Origin: Proteles cristata cristata | Lineage: Eukaryota > Chordata > Mammalia > Carnivora > Hyaenidae | Assembly (NCBI GenBank): GCA_017311185.1 | Contig: JAESUZ010003297.1 | Span: 434,001 to 498,000 of the forward strand | DNA length: 64,000 bases | Direction of reading: 5' to 3' | Part shown: piece after piece, positions 23,075-63,519 of the stretch | Layout of the letters: every line of letters starts with the position of its first letter | Position numbering within the stretch: the stretch's first letter is position 1 | The notes under the pieces: model-generated | Databases searched by the model: none | What the model was told of the DNA's origin: nothing | Seen by the model: the letters and a program-made list of their open reading frames with translations, nothing else | Made by a program: the position numbers and the translations under genes

Positions 23075-23599
23075 TCCCCTTGGGAGATTTTTATAATCTT
23101 CAAATAGGTTTGCACATTTTTAGTTGAAGTTATTTTTATTTCGACATGTTTTAGGAATGGTATCTAACTCCTTATATTTCTGTATTTTTCATTTTCTATA
23201 AAATCTCTCTGTATATATACAGAAATATATATATACTCAAATAAATAAAACATTTTTTAAAAAGTAGGAAGTTACTATTATATACCTTGAGAGGAAAAAA
23301 AATTGAGCAAGATGTGGCCTAAAAAAAGGTAACTTATGATCCTATAACATAGGTCTCAGCAGTGAAAGAAAAAAATTCATTAGTTGAAGAAGACCTTTTC
23401 AAGCATGTAACTTGAAAATTTCTCCCACGTATCCTTTAGTATAAGGCAAGGGCATAATGCCAAAACAAAACTTGGTGAAAGCAGTTCTGTAGGGGATAAG
23501 ACCATGTGACCCAAATATACCCAGCTTTTTTTCTGATGGTCTGGCATAATTCTGGGATAAAGCCTAGAATAGAATGCTGAATTCCACAGAGAAATCAAG

Positions 23600-23860
23600 T
23601 CAGATAAGGACAGAAAGTCGCCTTTGGATTTGCCAGTTGAGGGCCATTGCTAGGTTTAGAGCAACTCAGTAGAGAACTGAGGAACAGAAACCAGACTGGT
23701 GAACCAAGGCATGGAAGACAAAGGAGTGGAGACAGTGTGGGGTTGACCATGAAGGGAATGCTTAATTGTCAAGTGGATTAAAGGAAGTTTTAAGATGGGA
23801 AAAATTTGAGCAACATAGACCTGGCAGAGAAGAGACCGAGGCAAGAGGGAGAGGGTTGAT
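23600..23860. repeat. Ancient mammalian interspersed repeat, probably L2-like
   Basis: The phrases tttggatttgccagttgagg, ggaacagaaaccagactgg and ggagtggagacagtg follow a widespread old mammalian repeat whose wording I recognise but cannot name with certainty. No coding content is seen. Confidence 0.4.
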
Positions 23861-24118
23861 CCAGTAGGCTCCCAAGGATGCAGTCCAGCTGATGGTTAGG
23901 AGCATGACCAGTACTCTTGGGCCTCTATTAGAGGCTAGGCTCCCTCATCCTCCCCCTCACCCAGTCAGCAAGAGCAGGAGCCTGCTCAGGGGCCAGTTTC
24001 TTCTCTGCCACCCCTGTTACTCACAGGTGCTAGAATCACCCTGCCACAGGCTGAGGGAACCTCCTCTTGCCCCACCCTATACCCAGAAGTTGATCGAATG
24101 ATTTTTAAGAAATGTTCC

Positions 24119-24220
24119 TGGGGTGCCTGGCTGGCTTAGTCAGTAGAGCATACAACTCTTGATCTCAAGGTTGTGAGTTCATGCCCCACATTGGGAGTAG
24201 AGTTTACTTTAAAAATTAAA
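24119..24220 (+). mobile_element. Short CAN SINE
   Basis: Forward tRNA-only copy (ggggtgcctggctggcttag) ending tttactttaaaaatt. Confidence 0.8.
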
Positions 24221-24399
24221 TTAGTACATACACCATACTGTTTAAAATAAATGTCCCTAAGCTTCACTTTTGTCATGAAGATGAGAGAGAATACAGAATG
24301 TCTTCAAAAGACTAACCCACTCTGTAAGCTCCTTGTTTGGTTAGTGATGCATCAGGGACTGGAGTACAGGTTTCTTTATTCCTTCTCCAGTGCCATTGA

Positions 24400-24740
24400 G
24401 TTGAAGGTGATAGCTATGCGTTACTGGGAGAGATCTCCCAAAGGCAGTGAAAAAAAAACTAGAGAATTGCAGATGTGGGCTTGAAAGACCTCTGTGGAGA
24501 CAGCTGAAGTAAAAAGGCTAGCGAATAGAGTGGCTACAGAAAAAGGAACAGAGCCTTGATATGCTCAAAGGGTAGGTGGAGTAGCTCTCAGAGACAAAGA
24601 GAGAGTCCTAGGAAAGACTAAGCCAAGGAGATAAGAGGCTAATGAAGGAGGATTTCAAGTTTCATACCACCGGATGCCAGAGAAACTGAGATTGAAGGTG
24701 AGGGGTAGGCCTTTGGGTTGGTGCTGTGGTCCTTATGGAC
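24400..24740. repeat. Probable ancient L2-like repeat
   Basis: The wording (gagagtcctaggaaagac, gccaaggagataagagg, aaggaggatttcaagttt) resembles the same ancient family as 23600-23860. It is too decayed to assign firmly. Confidence 0.3.
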
Positions 24741-24999
24741 CAAGCAATGGGGATTACATACAAATGGCTAAAGAGGGAGTGGAGTCCTTTGTAGAAAGGA
24801 TAGAATTTGAAGATAGAGCAAAGCCATATACAACTGTGTGTATACTGTATGTGTAATACAGTTTCATCTATGTAAAAATATGTATCCATAAGGGGGAAAA
24901 CACTGGAAAAAAAACCATACCAAAGTGCTAGGTGATTATTTCTAGGTATAGAAATTGTGAGTAACTTTTTTTTTAAGATTTTATTTTTTTATCTTGTGT

Positions 25000-25097
25000 T
25001 TATTGAATTTTTTTTCTTATTTCCTTTTTTTGTTTTGTTTAGAGAGATAGTGAGAATGAGTGGGAGAGAGAGGCAAAGGGAGAGAGAGGGAGAGAAT
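25000..25097 (-). mobile_element. Old CAN SINE, left part, split
   Basis: Poly-T and GAGAG-rich start of a reverse SINE, interrupted at 25098. The remainder is 25311-25440. Confidence 0.65.
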
Positions 25098-25310
25098 CTT
25101 TTTTTTTCTTAATGTTTCAGTTATTTCTGAGAGAGAGAGACATCGTGAGCCAGGGAGGGTCAGAGAGAAAGGGAGACACAGAATCTGAAGCAGGCTCCAG
25201 GCTCTGAGCTGCCAGCACAGAGCCTGACGCAGGGCCCAAACCCATGAACTGTGAGATCATGACCTGACCCGAAGTCGGACGTTTAACTGACTGAGCCACC
25301 CAGGCGCCCC
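25098..25310 (-). mobile_element. Younger CAN SINE nested in an old one
   Basis: Reverse copy, less diverged than its host, ending gagccacccaggcgcccc. The host sequence agagaat appears on both sides. Confidence 0.88.
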
Positions 25311-25440
25311 AAGAGAGAATATTAAGCAGGTTTCACGCTCCTGTGGTGTCTCACACAGGGCTCATTCCCGTGACCCTGAGACTGTGACTTGAGCCAAAAT
25401 CAATTGTATGCTTAACTAACTGAACTACTCAGGTGCTCCT
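25311..25440 (-). mobile_element. Old CAN SINE, right part
   Basis: Continuation of the split reverse SINE to its head (gaactactcaggtgctcc). Confidence 0.7.
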
Positions 25441-25545
25441 AAATATTGTTTTTTGAGTAATCTCTGTACCCAACATAGGGCTTGAACCCATAACCCCAAA
25501 ATCAAGAGTCACATGCTCTACCAACTGAACCATCCAGGCACCCTA
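25441..25545 (-). mobile_element. Short CAN SINE
   Basis: Reverse tRNA-only copy ending gaaccatccaggcaccct, abutting the previous copy. Confidence 0.78.
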
Positions 25546-26689
25546 TGAACAACTTAAAAAAAAATTATGTGCTTGATTTTTCAGATTTCTCTAAATAAGC
25601 TACTATATTTTGATATAATCTTTAAAAAATGTATTCTGAAAATAAATGTAAACCCCTTTCTAGTGGTGGTGTCCTCAAAAAGGTTTGATAAAACCTAGAA
25701 AGCATAGTTGACTCCAGCAAGGAAAGAGGCAGAGAATTGGGCAGTTGGGTAAGTGTAAGTGTGTTCTCTGTGTGTTGTGTGGCTAAGAGAAACTGAGTAG
25801 AAGCAGAACCAAGTCCCTGGAGGAAGAGAAGAAATGGATCAGAACTACTAAAGGGGTAACCCAGCTAGCAGAGCACAGTCCTTACGGACTGGGAAGAGAG
25901 ACCTGGTCTGGCATGTTAGGTTAGTTACTGATTCAGAGGAGAGACTCCCTTCAGACTCCCTTCCCATGGACCATGTTAGGTAAAGTGATCCCATTGCTTG
26001 AGGGGATGCATTGAGTTTTCTCAGCAGTGTTTGGGAGAGGCTGATGCCTTGCTACTTTGTGCCTGATTTTTCTCTGTAAAAACAAACTGCTACTTTAAGA
26101 CCCCGAATAGAGGCTGATGTTCAGTAACCTTATGCCATGTGGTTTTTTCACAGTGAGAGAATACTCTGTCAGCTCAGCTCCCTGGCAACACAATTGGTTT
26201 CAATTTATACTCCTTTGTACCATTTCTTTTTCTACCTGGTTTATAATTCCAGTGATTTCTTTCAGGTTAGACTTGGTTATTTACAAGCAAGTTATTTACA
26301 AGTTACTCATTTATATTTAGAAGTTCTCAAATTCAAGGTGGAGAGGGGATGAATTTTTCTGTGTTCTTCATTGTTGGGTGCTTCACAACCCAACAGAACT
26401 TAGCCATTGTTTTTCTTCTACTAGTTTTACCATTGAAGATATCTAAATAGCTGATGTTATGTAGTGATTGTCTGGCAGGGTCAGCATTAGCATTTATGGG
26501 TTATGAATTTTTTGTACTTTGATATTTTTCCCAAGAATGTTGCTAAGGTAGATGGGCCTCTTCTATGTTCCCTAATGCCAGCATTTGGAATTACCTCATC
26601 CCATCCTTGTTGGGGTACTAATTTGGGGACATTATTGGCCTGAAAATTCTCTCTTAAAATATCTGAAGAACGATGGTATAAATACTGCT

Positions 26690-26768
26690 ACTCAAACTTT
26701 AGTGTACGAAACCATATGGAGATCTATTAAGTTGCAAATTCTGATTCTGTGGCTCAAGTGGAGAACCT
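26690..26768. repeat. Possible MER5-type fragment
   Basis: The words ctcaaactttagtgtacga and aattctgattctgtgg recall the first half of a MER5-family hAT element. Confidence 0.45.
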
Positions 26769-26770
26769 GA

Positions 26771-26908
26771 AGATGTGCCTGGCTGGCTCAGGTGGAAGGA
26801 CATGTGACTCTTAATCTCAACATTGTGAATTCGATCCCCACATTGGGTTGTAGACATTACTTACTTACTTACTTACTTACATAAACAAACAAACTTGAAA
26901 AAATAAAA
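26771..26908 (+). mobile_element. Short CAN SINE with (ACTT)n
   Basis: Forward tRNA-type copy (gatgtgcctggctggctcag) with an ACTT tetranucleotide run near 26858-26880 before the A-rich tail. Confidence 0.78.
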
Positions 26909-27284
26909 TAGGTAGTAACTCCTTGAATGCAGGATCAGGCCTTACCCATTCCACTGTAATCTTTGTATTGCCTTACAGGTGGTCCTGACTGTCAGCATGG
27001 GCGCAGTGTTAAAGTGCCCAGACAGAGAACTGGAGAAATGTGTCTGTAATAGAAGTAGCAATAGCTTTGTGTGAGACTAGGGCAAGAATGCAAAACACTT
27101 TAATTTTTAATTAACCTTGTTTATGTGGGTTTTATCAAGTCATATTGTTGTTATGAATTAGATGATTGTTCAGACACATTTTATTGTTGGGTATCTGGGT
27201 ACTTTGAGTATTCACAAGACTTCAGAGCCAGAAACTATGAATTTGCTGATTTTTTCCCTTTTTTTTTTTTTTAATGTTCAGTTA

Positions 27285-27420
27285 ACAGTTGAGTACTTAC
27301 CAATTGAGGCATAGTGCTAAAGAGTAAAAACTACTTGTTATACATGGTCCCTGTCCTCAAGGAGTTCGTGGTCTTACAGAGGAGAGAGGTACAGTGAATG
27401 TCAAGTTGATAGTATGACAC
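27285..27420. repeat. Ancient L2/MIR-like repeat
   Basis: The segment ggtccctgtcctcaaggagt followed by gtcttacagaggagagagg matches the wording of an old mammalian repeat, probably L2. Confidence 0.45.
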
Positions 27421-27819
27421 AGGAGGTAGGGTTGTGTAGACAGTAAAGACCATAAGAGTGTGGATCCAAGGTCTGATTCTGGCTCCAAAAAAAAACCAGT
27501 GAGAAAACATTATGACATGGAATATTTTCTAACGTAGAATTTAGCAAAAATAGCAAGGCCCTCTGCCAGTGTTTTTATTAATAGATACAGGAAATGTATA
27601 AGATTTGAACTAGATTTCTTAATAATTCTTTAGTATCAGATATCCAGAGTTGGAAAAAAAATTCCCAGACTTGAATCTAAGTGTCTCATGTCATATTTTT
27701 TTAAATCATTTGTATATTTGAATCAGGATCCAAAGAAGATCCATATGTTGTGATTGATTGCTGTGTTTTTGTTTTTGTTTTGTTTTGATTGCTATATTTC
27801 TTAAATCTTTTATGTCTGT

Positions 27820-28039
27820 CAGGGTTTCTAAACTTCCCCTCAGTACTATTGACATTTGTGGACCAGTAATTCTTTCTTGTGGAGGACTGAACCTGTGCAT
27901 AGCAGGATATTTATTAACACCTCTGACCTCTACTCCTAGATGCTAGTAGCATACCCACCCAGTAGCGACAACTAAAAATGTCTCCAGGCCTTGACAGATG
28001 TCCCCTGGGGTCAAAGTCATCAGTGGTTGAGAACCACTG
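27820..28039 (-). mobile_element. MER20 (hAT-type DNA transposon)
   Basis: Reading the minus strand gives cagtggttctcaacca at one end, agatgtctgg-type wording inside, and a tgtcaatagtactgag-like stretch near the other end. Both termini and the 220-bp length fit MER20, an ancient eutherian element sometimes co-opted as a regulatory site. Confidence 0.75.
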
Positions 28040-28094
28040 ATGTGTAGACTCTCCCTTTATCCTTCCCATATTTTGTGTTGGTGATTTATTTGTA

Positions 28095-28132
28095 GTCTAT
28101 GGCCATACCCTGAACACGCCCAATCTCGTCTG
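28095..28132 (+). pseudogene. 5S rRNA-derived fragment
   Basis: The segment gtctatggccatacc-ctgaacacgcc-caatctcgtctg reproduces about the first 40 bases of vertebrate 5S rRNA with a small deletion and a few changes. It is flanked by a perfect 13-bp direct repeat gatttatttgtag (28083-28095 and 28135-28147). It is a retroposed fragment and not a functional gene: the internal promoter and the 3' two thirds are missing. Confidence 0.82.
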
Positions 28133-28300
28133 GGGATTTATTTGTAGAAGAAACTGGCTGGTTACACCTGCAGTTTCCTTCAGTCTGGATTTCACTGATT
28201 TCATCCCAGTAGTGTAATTTAACGTACTGTCACCGGTTTCCTGTAAATTGGTGGTTGGATCCTAGAGGCTTGATTAGTTTTAGAATTTTTGTTTTGTTTA

Positions 28301-28343
28301 TTTTTTTAAATAGTTTATTGTCAGGTCGGTTTCCATATAATTC
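28301..28343 (-). mobile_element. Very short L1 3'-end insertion
   Basis: The segment ttttttaaatagtttattgt followed by caggtcggtttccatata is the end of the carnivore L1 3'UTR on the reverse strand. A 10-bp duplication gttttgttta flanks it (about 28291-28300 and 28344-28353). Confidence 0.7.
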
Positions 28344-28531
28344 GTTTTGTTTATTAACAAGACTGCTTCATAGGTGGGTGGTGGATCCATCAGAAGGCAC
28401 ATAATATCTGTTTTGTCTTTTTGTAATATTAACAACCATTGATTTCCTAATTCACTTCCCAAGAGTCATTTTGTTTTAAAATGTATTTTCATTTAGACAA
28501 ACTTTATCTTAAATAACACTCTGTGAAATAA

Positions 28532-48108
<19,577 letters not shown>

Positions 48109-49340
48109 TGGCAGGGCCTTGCTCATCGCCAGGACTGCTCTGGGCTGTGTTTAAACGGCCTGCATCTTAATTTTTCTCCCTTCTTTCTTCTTTTGGCTTT
48201 GGGAAAAGCACCATTTTACACCATTTTACCAAACATACTGAGAACTAAAACTTCAAGGATGATGTTAGAAAAATGTGATTTAACTAGAACTTGCTGTTTG
48301 ATGTTAGCAAATCATGGAATGTTCTGAGTCTCCGAGGGTTTACTGTGAAGTGCTGAGGACAGTGTTGATGCCTGACTGGTTTTCTTAGACGGAAACAGAG
48401 ACATTGAACCCTCTCTCTTGCTATGGTAAACCACTCCAGAACGGTCACCAGGTTTCCCAGAGTTCTAGGTCTTCTTCCCAGGAGAGTTTTTAATTGTAAA
48501 TGCAGACTTGGGAAGGACTTACACTTTTAAACTGGTTTTTGCTTCTGCTTCTCCCTGACTCCCTTTGCTCGGAGCCAGCTGCACACCAGTAGTACGGCAT
48601 GCTGCGGTCAGTTTCTGTCCTGAAGGCTTTGCCTCTTTCTTGGCAGAGTTTCTGGTATGGTCAAGCTTGTAAATAACTTTTTTTACATTTTAATCTTTTC
48701 CATTAATTAAGAGGTTGAAAAGAAGTGCAGTGTAAGAAAACCCAGCATTTTAATTACTTGCAAATTAAGTTACCACAGACTCTGTAATGTGTAAATGTTG
48801 AGAAGAAATTGGATCACAATCATGTAGCAGAAAGGCACCCGGACTGCTGCCGCTAGTGATGGACACCCACGTGGAAGATCGGATTTCCAGCCCATGGAGC
48901 CAGCATTTGAACCTTGTACAATTAACTTTCAGTTATGATTTCCCATCTACATTTTCTTTGCTCTGTTTGTAGCTGAATTTTGTGTTTTACAACTCCTCTG
49001 TTAAAGCAGAAGGATGATTATGAGTGGGTCACAGCAGCCCCTAAAAGCTGGGCCAGAAAATTTCACTAGGTCAAGTAATTTAAACTTTGGATCTGGAAAA
49101 AATAATAATAATAATGTGAAACAAAACCAACTAAAAAGTGATTCTTGCACATGAACTGTCACATGTTTAAAATGTGTTTTTAGAAAGCCTCAGTCTTGCT
49201 GATTTCAAACACTTTTTTCTTCTGTGTATTGCTTTTAAAAGAGCCATCAGTTAGCTATCAGACTCTAGGTTGATGCATTTTGTACTTAGCTGTACTGTGT
49301 GATATTTTTCATTATTTTAGGACACCAACATGAGACCTGT

Positions 49341-49346
49341 AATAAA
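49341..49346 (+). terminator. CTCF: Proximal AATAAA signal of CTCF
   Basis: Canonical AATAAA in the CTCF 3'UTR, 56 bases before a second signal. Confidence 0.6.
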
Positions 49347-49396
49347 ATATGTAATGGGGTTGAAAGCTGGGGAGGAGGATCTACTGCTGTACAGCT

Positions 49397-49402
49397 AATA
49401 AA
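49397..49402 (+). terminator. CTCF: Distal AATAAA signal of CTCF
   Basis: Canonical AATAAA (agctaataaatcataacgg) followed at a normal distance by a TG-rich stretch. It is the likely main cleavage signal. Confidence 0.7.
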
Positions 49403-50555
49403 TCATAACGGATTAACAAGTGCTCCAGATACTCCATCATGTGTGATCTCTGCCTGCTGGGGGCCCCACAGGGTCCACGTGCGTGGCCTCAGGCGATGCA
49501 GGCCTCCTCACCTTTCAGAGGCAAGCTCTGCTCTACAGGATGGCCACTTCTTCCTAGCACTTAGGAGATGATCTTGGCAAGTGGTTGGATGGAGTGCATC
49601 CTGCCACAGGTTTTAACTCCCCAAAAGTGTGTGTGTGAGTGGCAAGGTGTGGATGGACTGATCGACCTTAGGAGTGGGTTCCTGTAGCAGAGGGATAACC
49701 TCATGTTAGAGAAGGGGCTCATGGGAAGTTCTGTGCTCTGGATCTCAGCTCACTGAGGGCTGGGCTCACTTGAGCTCTGCCAAGTACAGGACAACAGAAG
49801 CTGGGCCCAGTTTGCTCTAGAGAAGTTCATTTGGGAGGGGAGATGCCTATAGTCGTCAGGCTGCAGGGAGAGAGACTCAGATGGTATAGCTCGTTAAGCA
49901 CTGCAGGAGACAGGATGGAAAGGAAGTCAGAATAGGAAGTTGATGCATTAGTGAAATATCATCTTGGTGCTGCTGGCCATTTCTGGTTAGGTGGCTTTGG
50001 CAAGCCCGTTTTAGGTAAAAGCTTCAGCCAATAATTACTGGGCTTTTAAACCAGAATTCCAAATTAGTGGTTTTCAGTGAGAAGGAAAAAAGTTGAGGTG
50101 TGTGTGGCCTTTGGCTGCTTGTACCGTCTCCGTAGACCAGTCTCCCAGGAAATCCGGTATCCGAGGCCTCAAGACTCTGAACCATGCTCCTCGGATCAAA
50201 AGTTGTCAGAATACTGAGTCTCTATCATGCGTGGGCTAATCCTCGTGGGAGCCAGAGTACCCTCTTCCAGAATTGTCCCAGTGGCCATATAATTTTCTAA
50301 AGTTTTTTGGTGTTTATGACAAAATCTCTGCAGAACAGTGAGGACTTTATCTGTATTTTCAGCATAGCTTTTTCTCATTGTGTGCATTCAAGTCGAAAGT
50401 GTGAAAATTGAAAGTACGTTTGGGATGGAAAGGGGGCAAAAAAAGTCACATTCTGATGGAATAGAAGCTGAAAAGTGGTAATTCATTGCATAGCCTGTGA
50501 TGTATCTTGTGCAAGTCCATTATATACATACAGCCTTATATTTAAAACATAAATA

Positions 50556-50736
50556 GGGGTACCTGGGTGGCTCAGTTAAACTTCCAACTTCAGTTCAGGT
50601 AGTGATTTCATGGTTTGAAAGTTTGAGCTTGTCGGGCTCTGAGATGACAGCTCAGAGTCTGCTTCAGATTCTCTGTCTTCCTCTCTCTGCCCTGCCCTGC
50701 TTGCTCTCTCTCAAAAATAAACATTTAAAAATATTT
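50556..50736 (+). mobile_element. CAN SINE
   Basis: Forward diverged copy (ggggtacctgggtggctcag) with a small deletion in the head and an AT-rich tail. Confidence 0.85.
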
Positions 50737-51007
50737 TTTTATATTTATATATAAACATTAAAGTACAGAAGCCAATTCTCAACAGTTAGTTCTCACCAGA
50801 GAACTTTCAATGGGGAAGTTCTCTGACCTGTCTGCTCTTCCCCACTGTTAAGCCAATAGCAAGTACTGGAGTAAAAATACTCTCTTTCTGTACCTGGGCT
50901 GGCACCGCCACTCCGCCTGCCCCTCTCCCCCACCCCCCACTCTGCTGCCCAGCAAGCACCTGAGTTCTCTTGCCTTTGGTCAGGACTGAGGGGTTTTTTT
51001 GTTGTTA

Positions 51008-51206
51008 ACGTTGTTTAACCATTTATTTATTTTGGAGCTAGTGCAAGCAGGGGTGGGGCAGAGTAAGAGGAACAGAGGCTCTGAAGTGAGCTCTGCGCCA
51101 ATAGGCTGACACCAATGAGCCCAATGTGGGGCTCAAACTCATGAACCATGAGATCATGACCTGAACCGACGTCAGAAACAACCCACTGAGCCACCCAGGT
51201 GCCCCA
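51008..51206 (-). mobile_element. CAN SINE
   Basis: Reverse diverged copy ending gagccacccaggtgcccc. Confidence 0.87.
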
Positions 51207-51237
51207 GGATCTAGCCTTTTAAAACCATCTGAAGGGA

Positions 51238-51446
51238 TGGGGCGCCTGGGTGGCCTAGTCGGTTAACCGTCCGACTTTCGCTTAGGTCATGATCTCGCGG
51301 TTCGTGGGTTCGAGCCCCGCGTCGGGCTTGTGCTGACTGCCAGCTCAGAGCCTGGAGCCTGTTTCAGTCTGTGACTTCCTCTCTCTCTGACCCTCCCCTG
51401 CTCACGCTGTCTCTCTCTCTCCTAGAAATAAATTTAAAAAAAAAAA
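51238..51446 (+). mobile_element. Young CAN SINE with target duplication
   Basis: Forward near-consensus copy with poly-A tail. It is flanked by a perfect 17-bp repeat aaaaccatctgaaggga (51221-51237 and 51447-51463). Confidence 0.95.
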
Positions 51447-51974
51447 AAAACCATCTGAAGGGAGCCTTGTGGCAAGCCTGGGGGTGCAGCCCGGTCCAGC
51501 CTCATCCTGTGCTGCTGGAGCAGGTGGGGCTTATGCTTCCTTGTGAGCTTTAGCATTTCCTGAGCGCCCACGGAGTGTCACACCATCTAGAACACAGACA
51601 AGCTGAAGGGCCTTTCCCCCACTCCCTGAGTCACTCAACATGTTGGGAGCTGAGTCCCATGTGTTCACTTCTTTTCTAATAGCGTGGTAGTTTTGTCACT
51701 GCCGCCCTGACCACCAGCAGTTACAGAGGTATGTGGCTATTCTGGCACCCCTGCCCTGATCTCCATGCTATTTTTGGTTTCCTCTCAGCAGCCCATGCCC
51801 ACCCCAACAGCACTTATCAGATGAGTAGATGCCACCAGTTTGTTGCTGGCCTCAAGAGTCTTCTTTGGCAGACATTCTCTCTTGTATTTCTTATCCTAGT
51901 CTATTCTAAACAGAGAAGTCCCACTGAGGTGGGTCTTCTATTATGGAGTCCTGGGGTTGCCATGGCAGACTTGG

Positions 51975-52195
51975 CAGATGTGTTCACTGAATGCCAGGCA
52001 CTGTTGTGAGCACTTAAAAAGCATTTAATCCTTATACCAACACTTCAAGGTAAATTAATAGCTCCAGCTTATGAAACAGGAACTGGAAGTCCAAAAAGGT
52101 TAAGTAACTTAGTGTGGAACGCTGGAAAGAATTGGAGTCAGGACTTAAAAATTCAGGCAGTAAGCCTTTAGAAGCAGCATTCTTGTACCACTTGG
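51975..52195 (+). repeat. MIR element
   Basis: The segments actgaatgccaggcactgtt, tttaatccttataccaacac and aaaaggttaagtaactta run in MIR order. Confidence 0.7.
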
Positions 52196-53095
52196 CCATG
52201 TTAAGTGCAAGAGACCTACTGAGTTCTCACCCTAAGGCAGCTTGTGTGTTCTATGCGGTCTTAAAAGGAATCCTAGATCTTAATCCAAACTCTTCCTTCA
52301 AACTGGGAGATGGCAGAGTAGGACTAACCCTTGCCTCTTTGCAGAAACAGCACCTTCTGCTGAGTCTTCCCATCAACCCTAGTCAGCCCTGTGCTTTCAC
52401 ACCAAAGGCCTTTTGCTTGAGGGTAGGCTTTGCCTAAGCTGCTACTGTTCAGTTTCTACTGCCACTTTGTCTCCACCTTTGGTAGAGATGAGATTTTGTC
52501 AGGTGAGGGGGGTGTGGTGGGGGTGGGATGATCAGGTGACTGGAGATGTTTCCACTTATCTCCAAGCCCCGAAGTGGGGAGGTATAGCTAAATGGGAATG
52601 AAACCAAGGGACCCCTGCTCCGCGTCCCTCATCCACTTTCAAGATGATTTCTTTCACCTCTGCCTGTGGGCAGGACAGAAGGTTGTTCCTAGTAAGTGAA
52701 GTTTAATTGGATTGTAATGGAAGAAAAAAATTATTTTCCTGTGAATTAGGTCCCTGGTCTTTCATAGGGCAGCATGCTTCTGGTTAGCAGGACCTCACGC
52801 CATGACTTACTAACTCCTCCCTGCCCTGGAGACACTAGCTTTTCTTTCCTTCAGTGGTTTCCCCCTCCCTAAACTCTAGCAGAGGGGAGGGCACGGGGGA
52901 AGGAGAGGACGCAGACATATAAGAGGACTTCCATGTGCCTAGCCTTTGCTCACCCCTGCCTGAAGTCCTTGGGGTTCAGGCTGCCTCATGAAGGTACTCC
53001 CCACCTTCCAGCCCAAACCTAATGAAAGCTGGGGACCCTGCACTCTAGAGAAGGTTATCTGAGCCCATCTGGCATTTTTCTGTTAGTGGATCTCG

Positions 53096-53191
53096 GGGGC
53101 GCCTGGCTCGCTCAGTCAGTAGAGCAGGTGACTCTTGCTCTCAGTGTTGTGAGTTCGAGCCCCCATGCAGACCGCTTAAAAAAAAAAAAAA
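53096..53191 (+). mobile_element. Short CAN SINE
   Basis: Forward tRNA-only copy (ggggcgcctggctcgctcag) with a poly-A tail. Confidence 0.82.
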
Positions 53192-53299
53192 AGTTGGTGG
53201 CTACCCGACGGGGTCACATACTCCAGGTTAGGAGCAACAGATTAGGCCTTTCAGGTTAGGACCCGGATGTTGGGAGAGCTACTGGAAGACATTCGTTGC

Positions 53300-53795
53300 T
53301 CCCTGCTGAATAGGCACTGCTCCCGGCCCGCCCCTAGTCCATCTCCCCAGCTGAGTTTTGGAGGGGACCGATGCGGGTGGGCCTTAGGGATCGCCGAGCG
53401 GGCAGCGCCCCCTGGTGCTCTCGACAGGGACTGCGGTGCGGGGTGGAAGGAGGGGGCTAGGAACGGCGAGAGGCGCGCGCCACACGCACTACCCTCCCGG
53501 CCACACCACTGCTACCCTGTGTCTGCCTTGCCAGAGTAGTTCCTGCGCGACTAGGCGAGCGGACAGCTGGGACTCTGCCCCCCTCCCACACCTCCTGTCC
53601 CGCGGAGGCCGGGGCGGGGAGGAGCCGGGCTGGGGGCGGCCTGGCAGGAAGCGGCGCGCGTACCTTCCGCTGCAGGAGGAGCAGGTGGCTGCAGTGCGGG
53701 CCAGGGCCCCCAGGCTTCCTGTGTGTGGGCCCGCCCGCTACTGTTTCTTGTCGGAGTTCTTTGGGCCACCCGGCGGCCCGGCCCGGCCCGGCCCC
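53300..53795 (+). promoter_or_regulatory. CARMIL2: CARMIL2 promoter and 5'UTR region
   Basis: GC- and CpG-rich 500 bases before the CARMIL2 start codon. GGCCCGGCCCGG repeats lie directly upstream of the ATG. No TATA box is present close to the ATG. Start site and 5'UTR exon limits cannot be fixed from sequence alone. Confidence 0.55.
53403..53420 (-). promoter_or_regulatory. CTCF-binding-like motif upstream of CARMIL2
   Basis: On the minus strand the sequence is gagcaccagggggcgctg. It agrees with the 15-base CTCF core consensus at 14 positions by eye (the first C is a G). It lies about 390 bases before the CARMIL2 ATG. Binding is inferred. Confidence 0.6.

Positions 53796-63519
<9,724 letters not shown>

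Larger units (their letters stand above)
48109..49420 (+). other. CTCF: CTCF 3'UTR
   Basis: About 1.3 kb from the stop codon to the distal polyadenylation region. It is AT-rich and free of young repeats. The end is placed just after the second AATAAA and before a TG-rich segment (catgtgtgatctctgcctg). The short open frames inside it are not genes. Confidence 0.75.
49425..53795. other. CTCF-CARMIL2 intergenic region
   Basis: No gene is recognised between the two coding genes. The region holds four SINEs, one MIR, and a GC-rich final 500 bases that form the CARMIL2 promoter area. The stretches 49425-50550 and 52200-53090 appear unique and non-coding. Confidence 0.6.

Noticed and set aside
48109..49571. 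Short open frames in and after the CTCF 3'UTR (for example 49299-49571)
   Set aside because: No codon bias or family resemblance; they overlap polyadenylation signals.
52915..52925. TATA-like acatataagagg in the intergenic region
   Set aside because: About 870 bases from the CARMIL2 ATG, with no visible exon or donor tied to it; a chance AT-rich match cannot be excluded.
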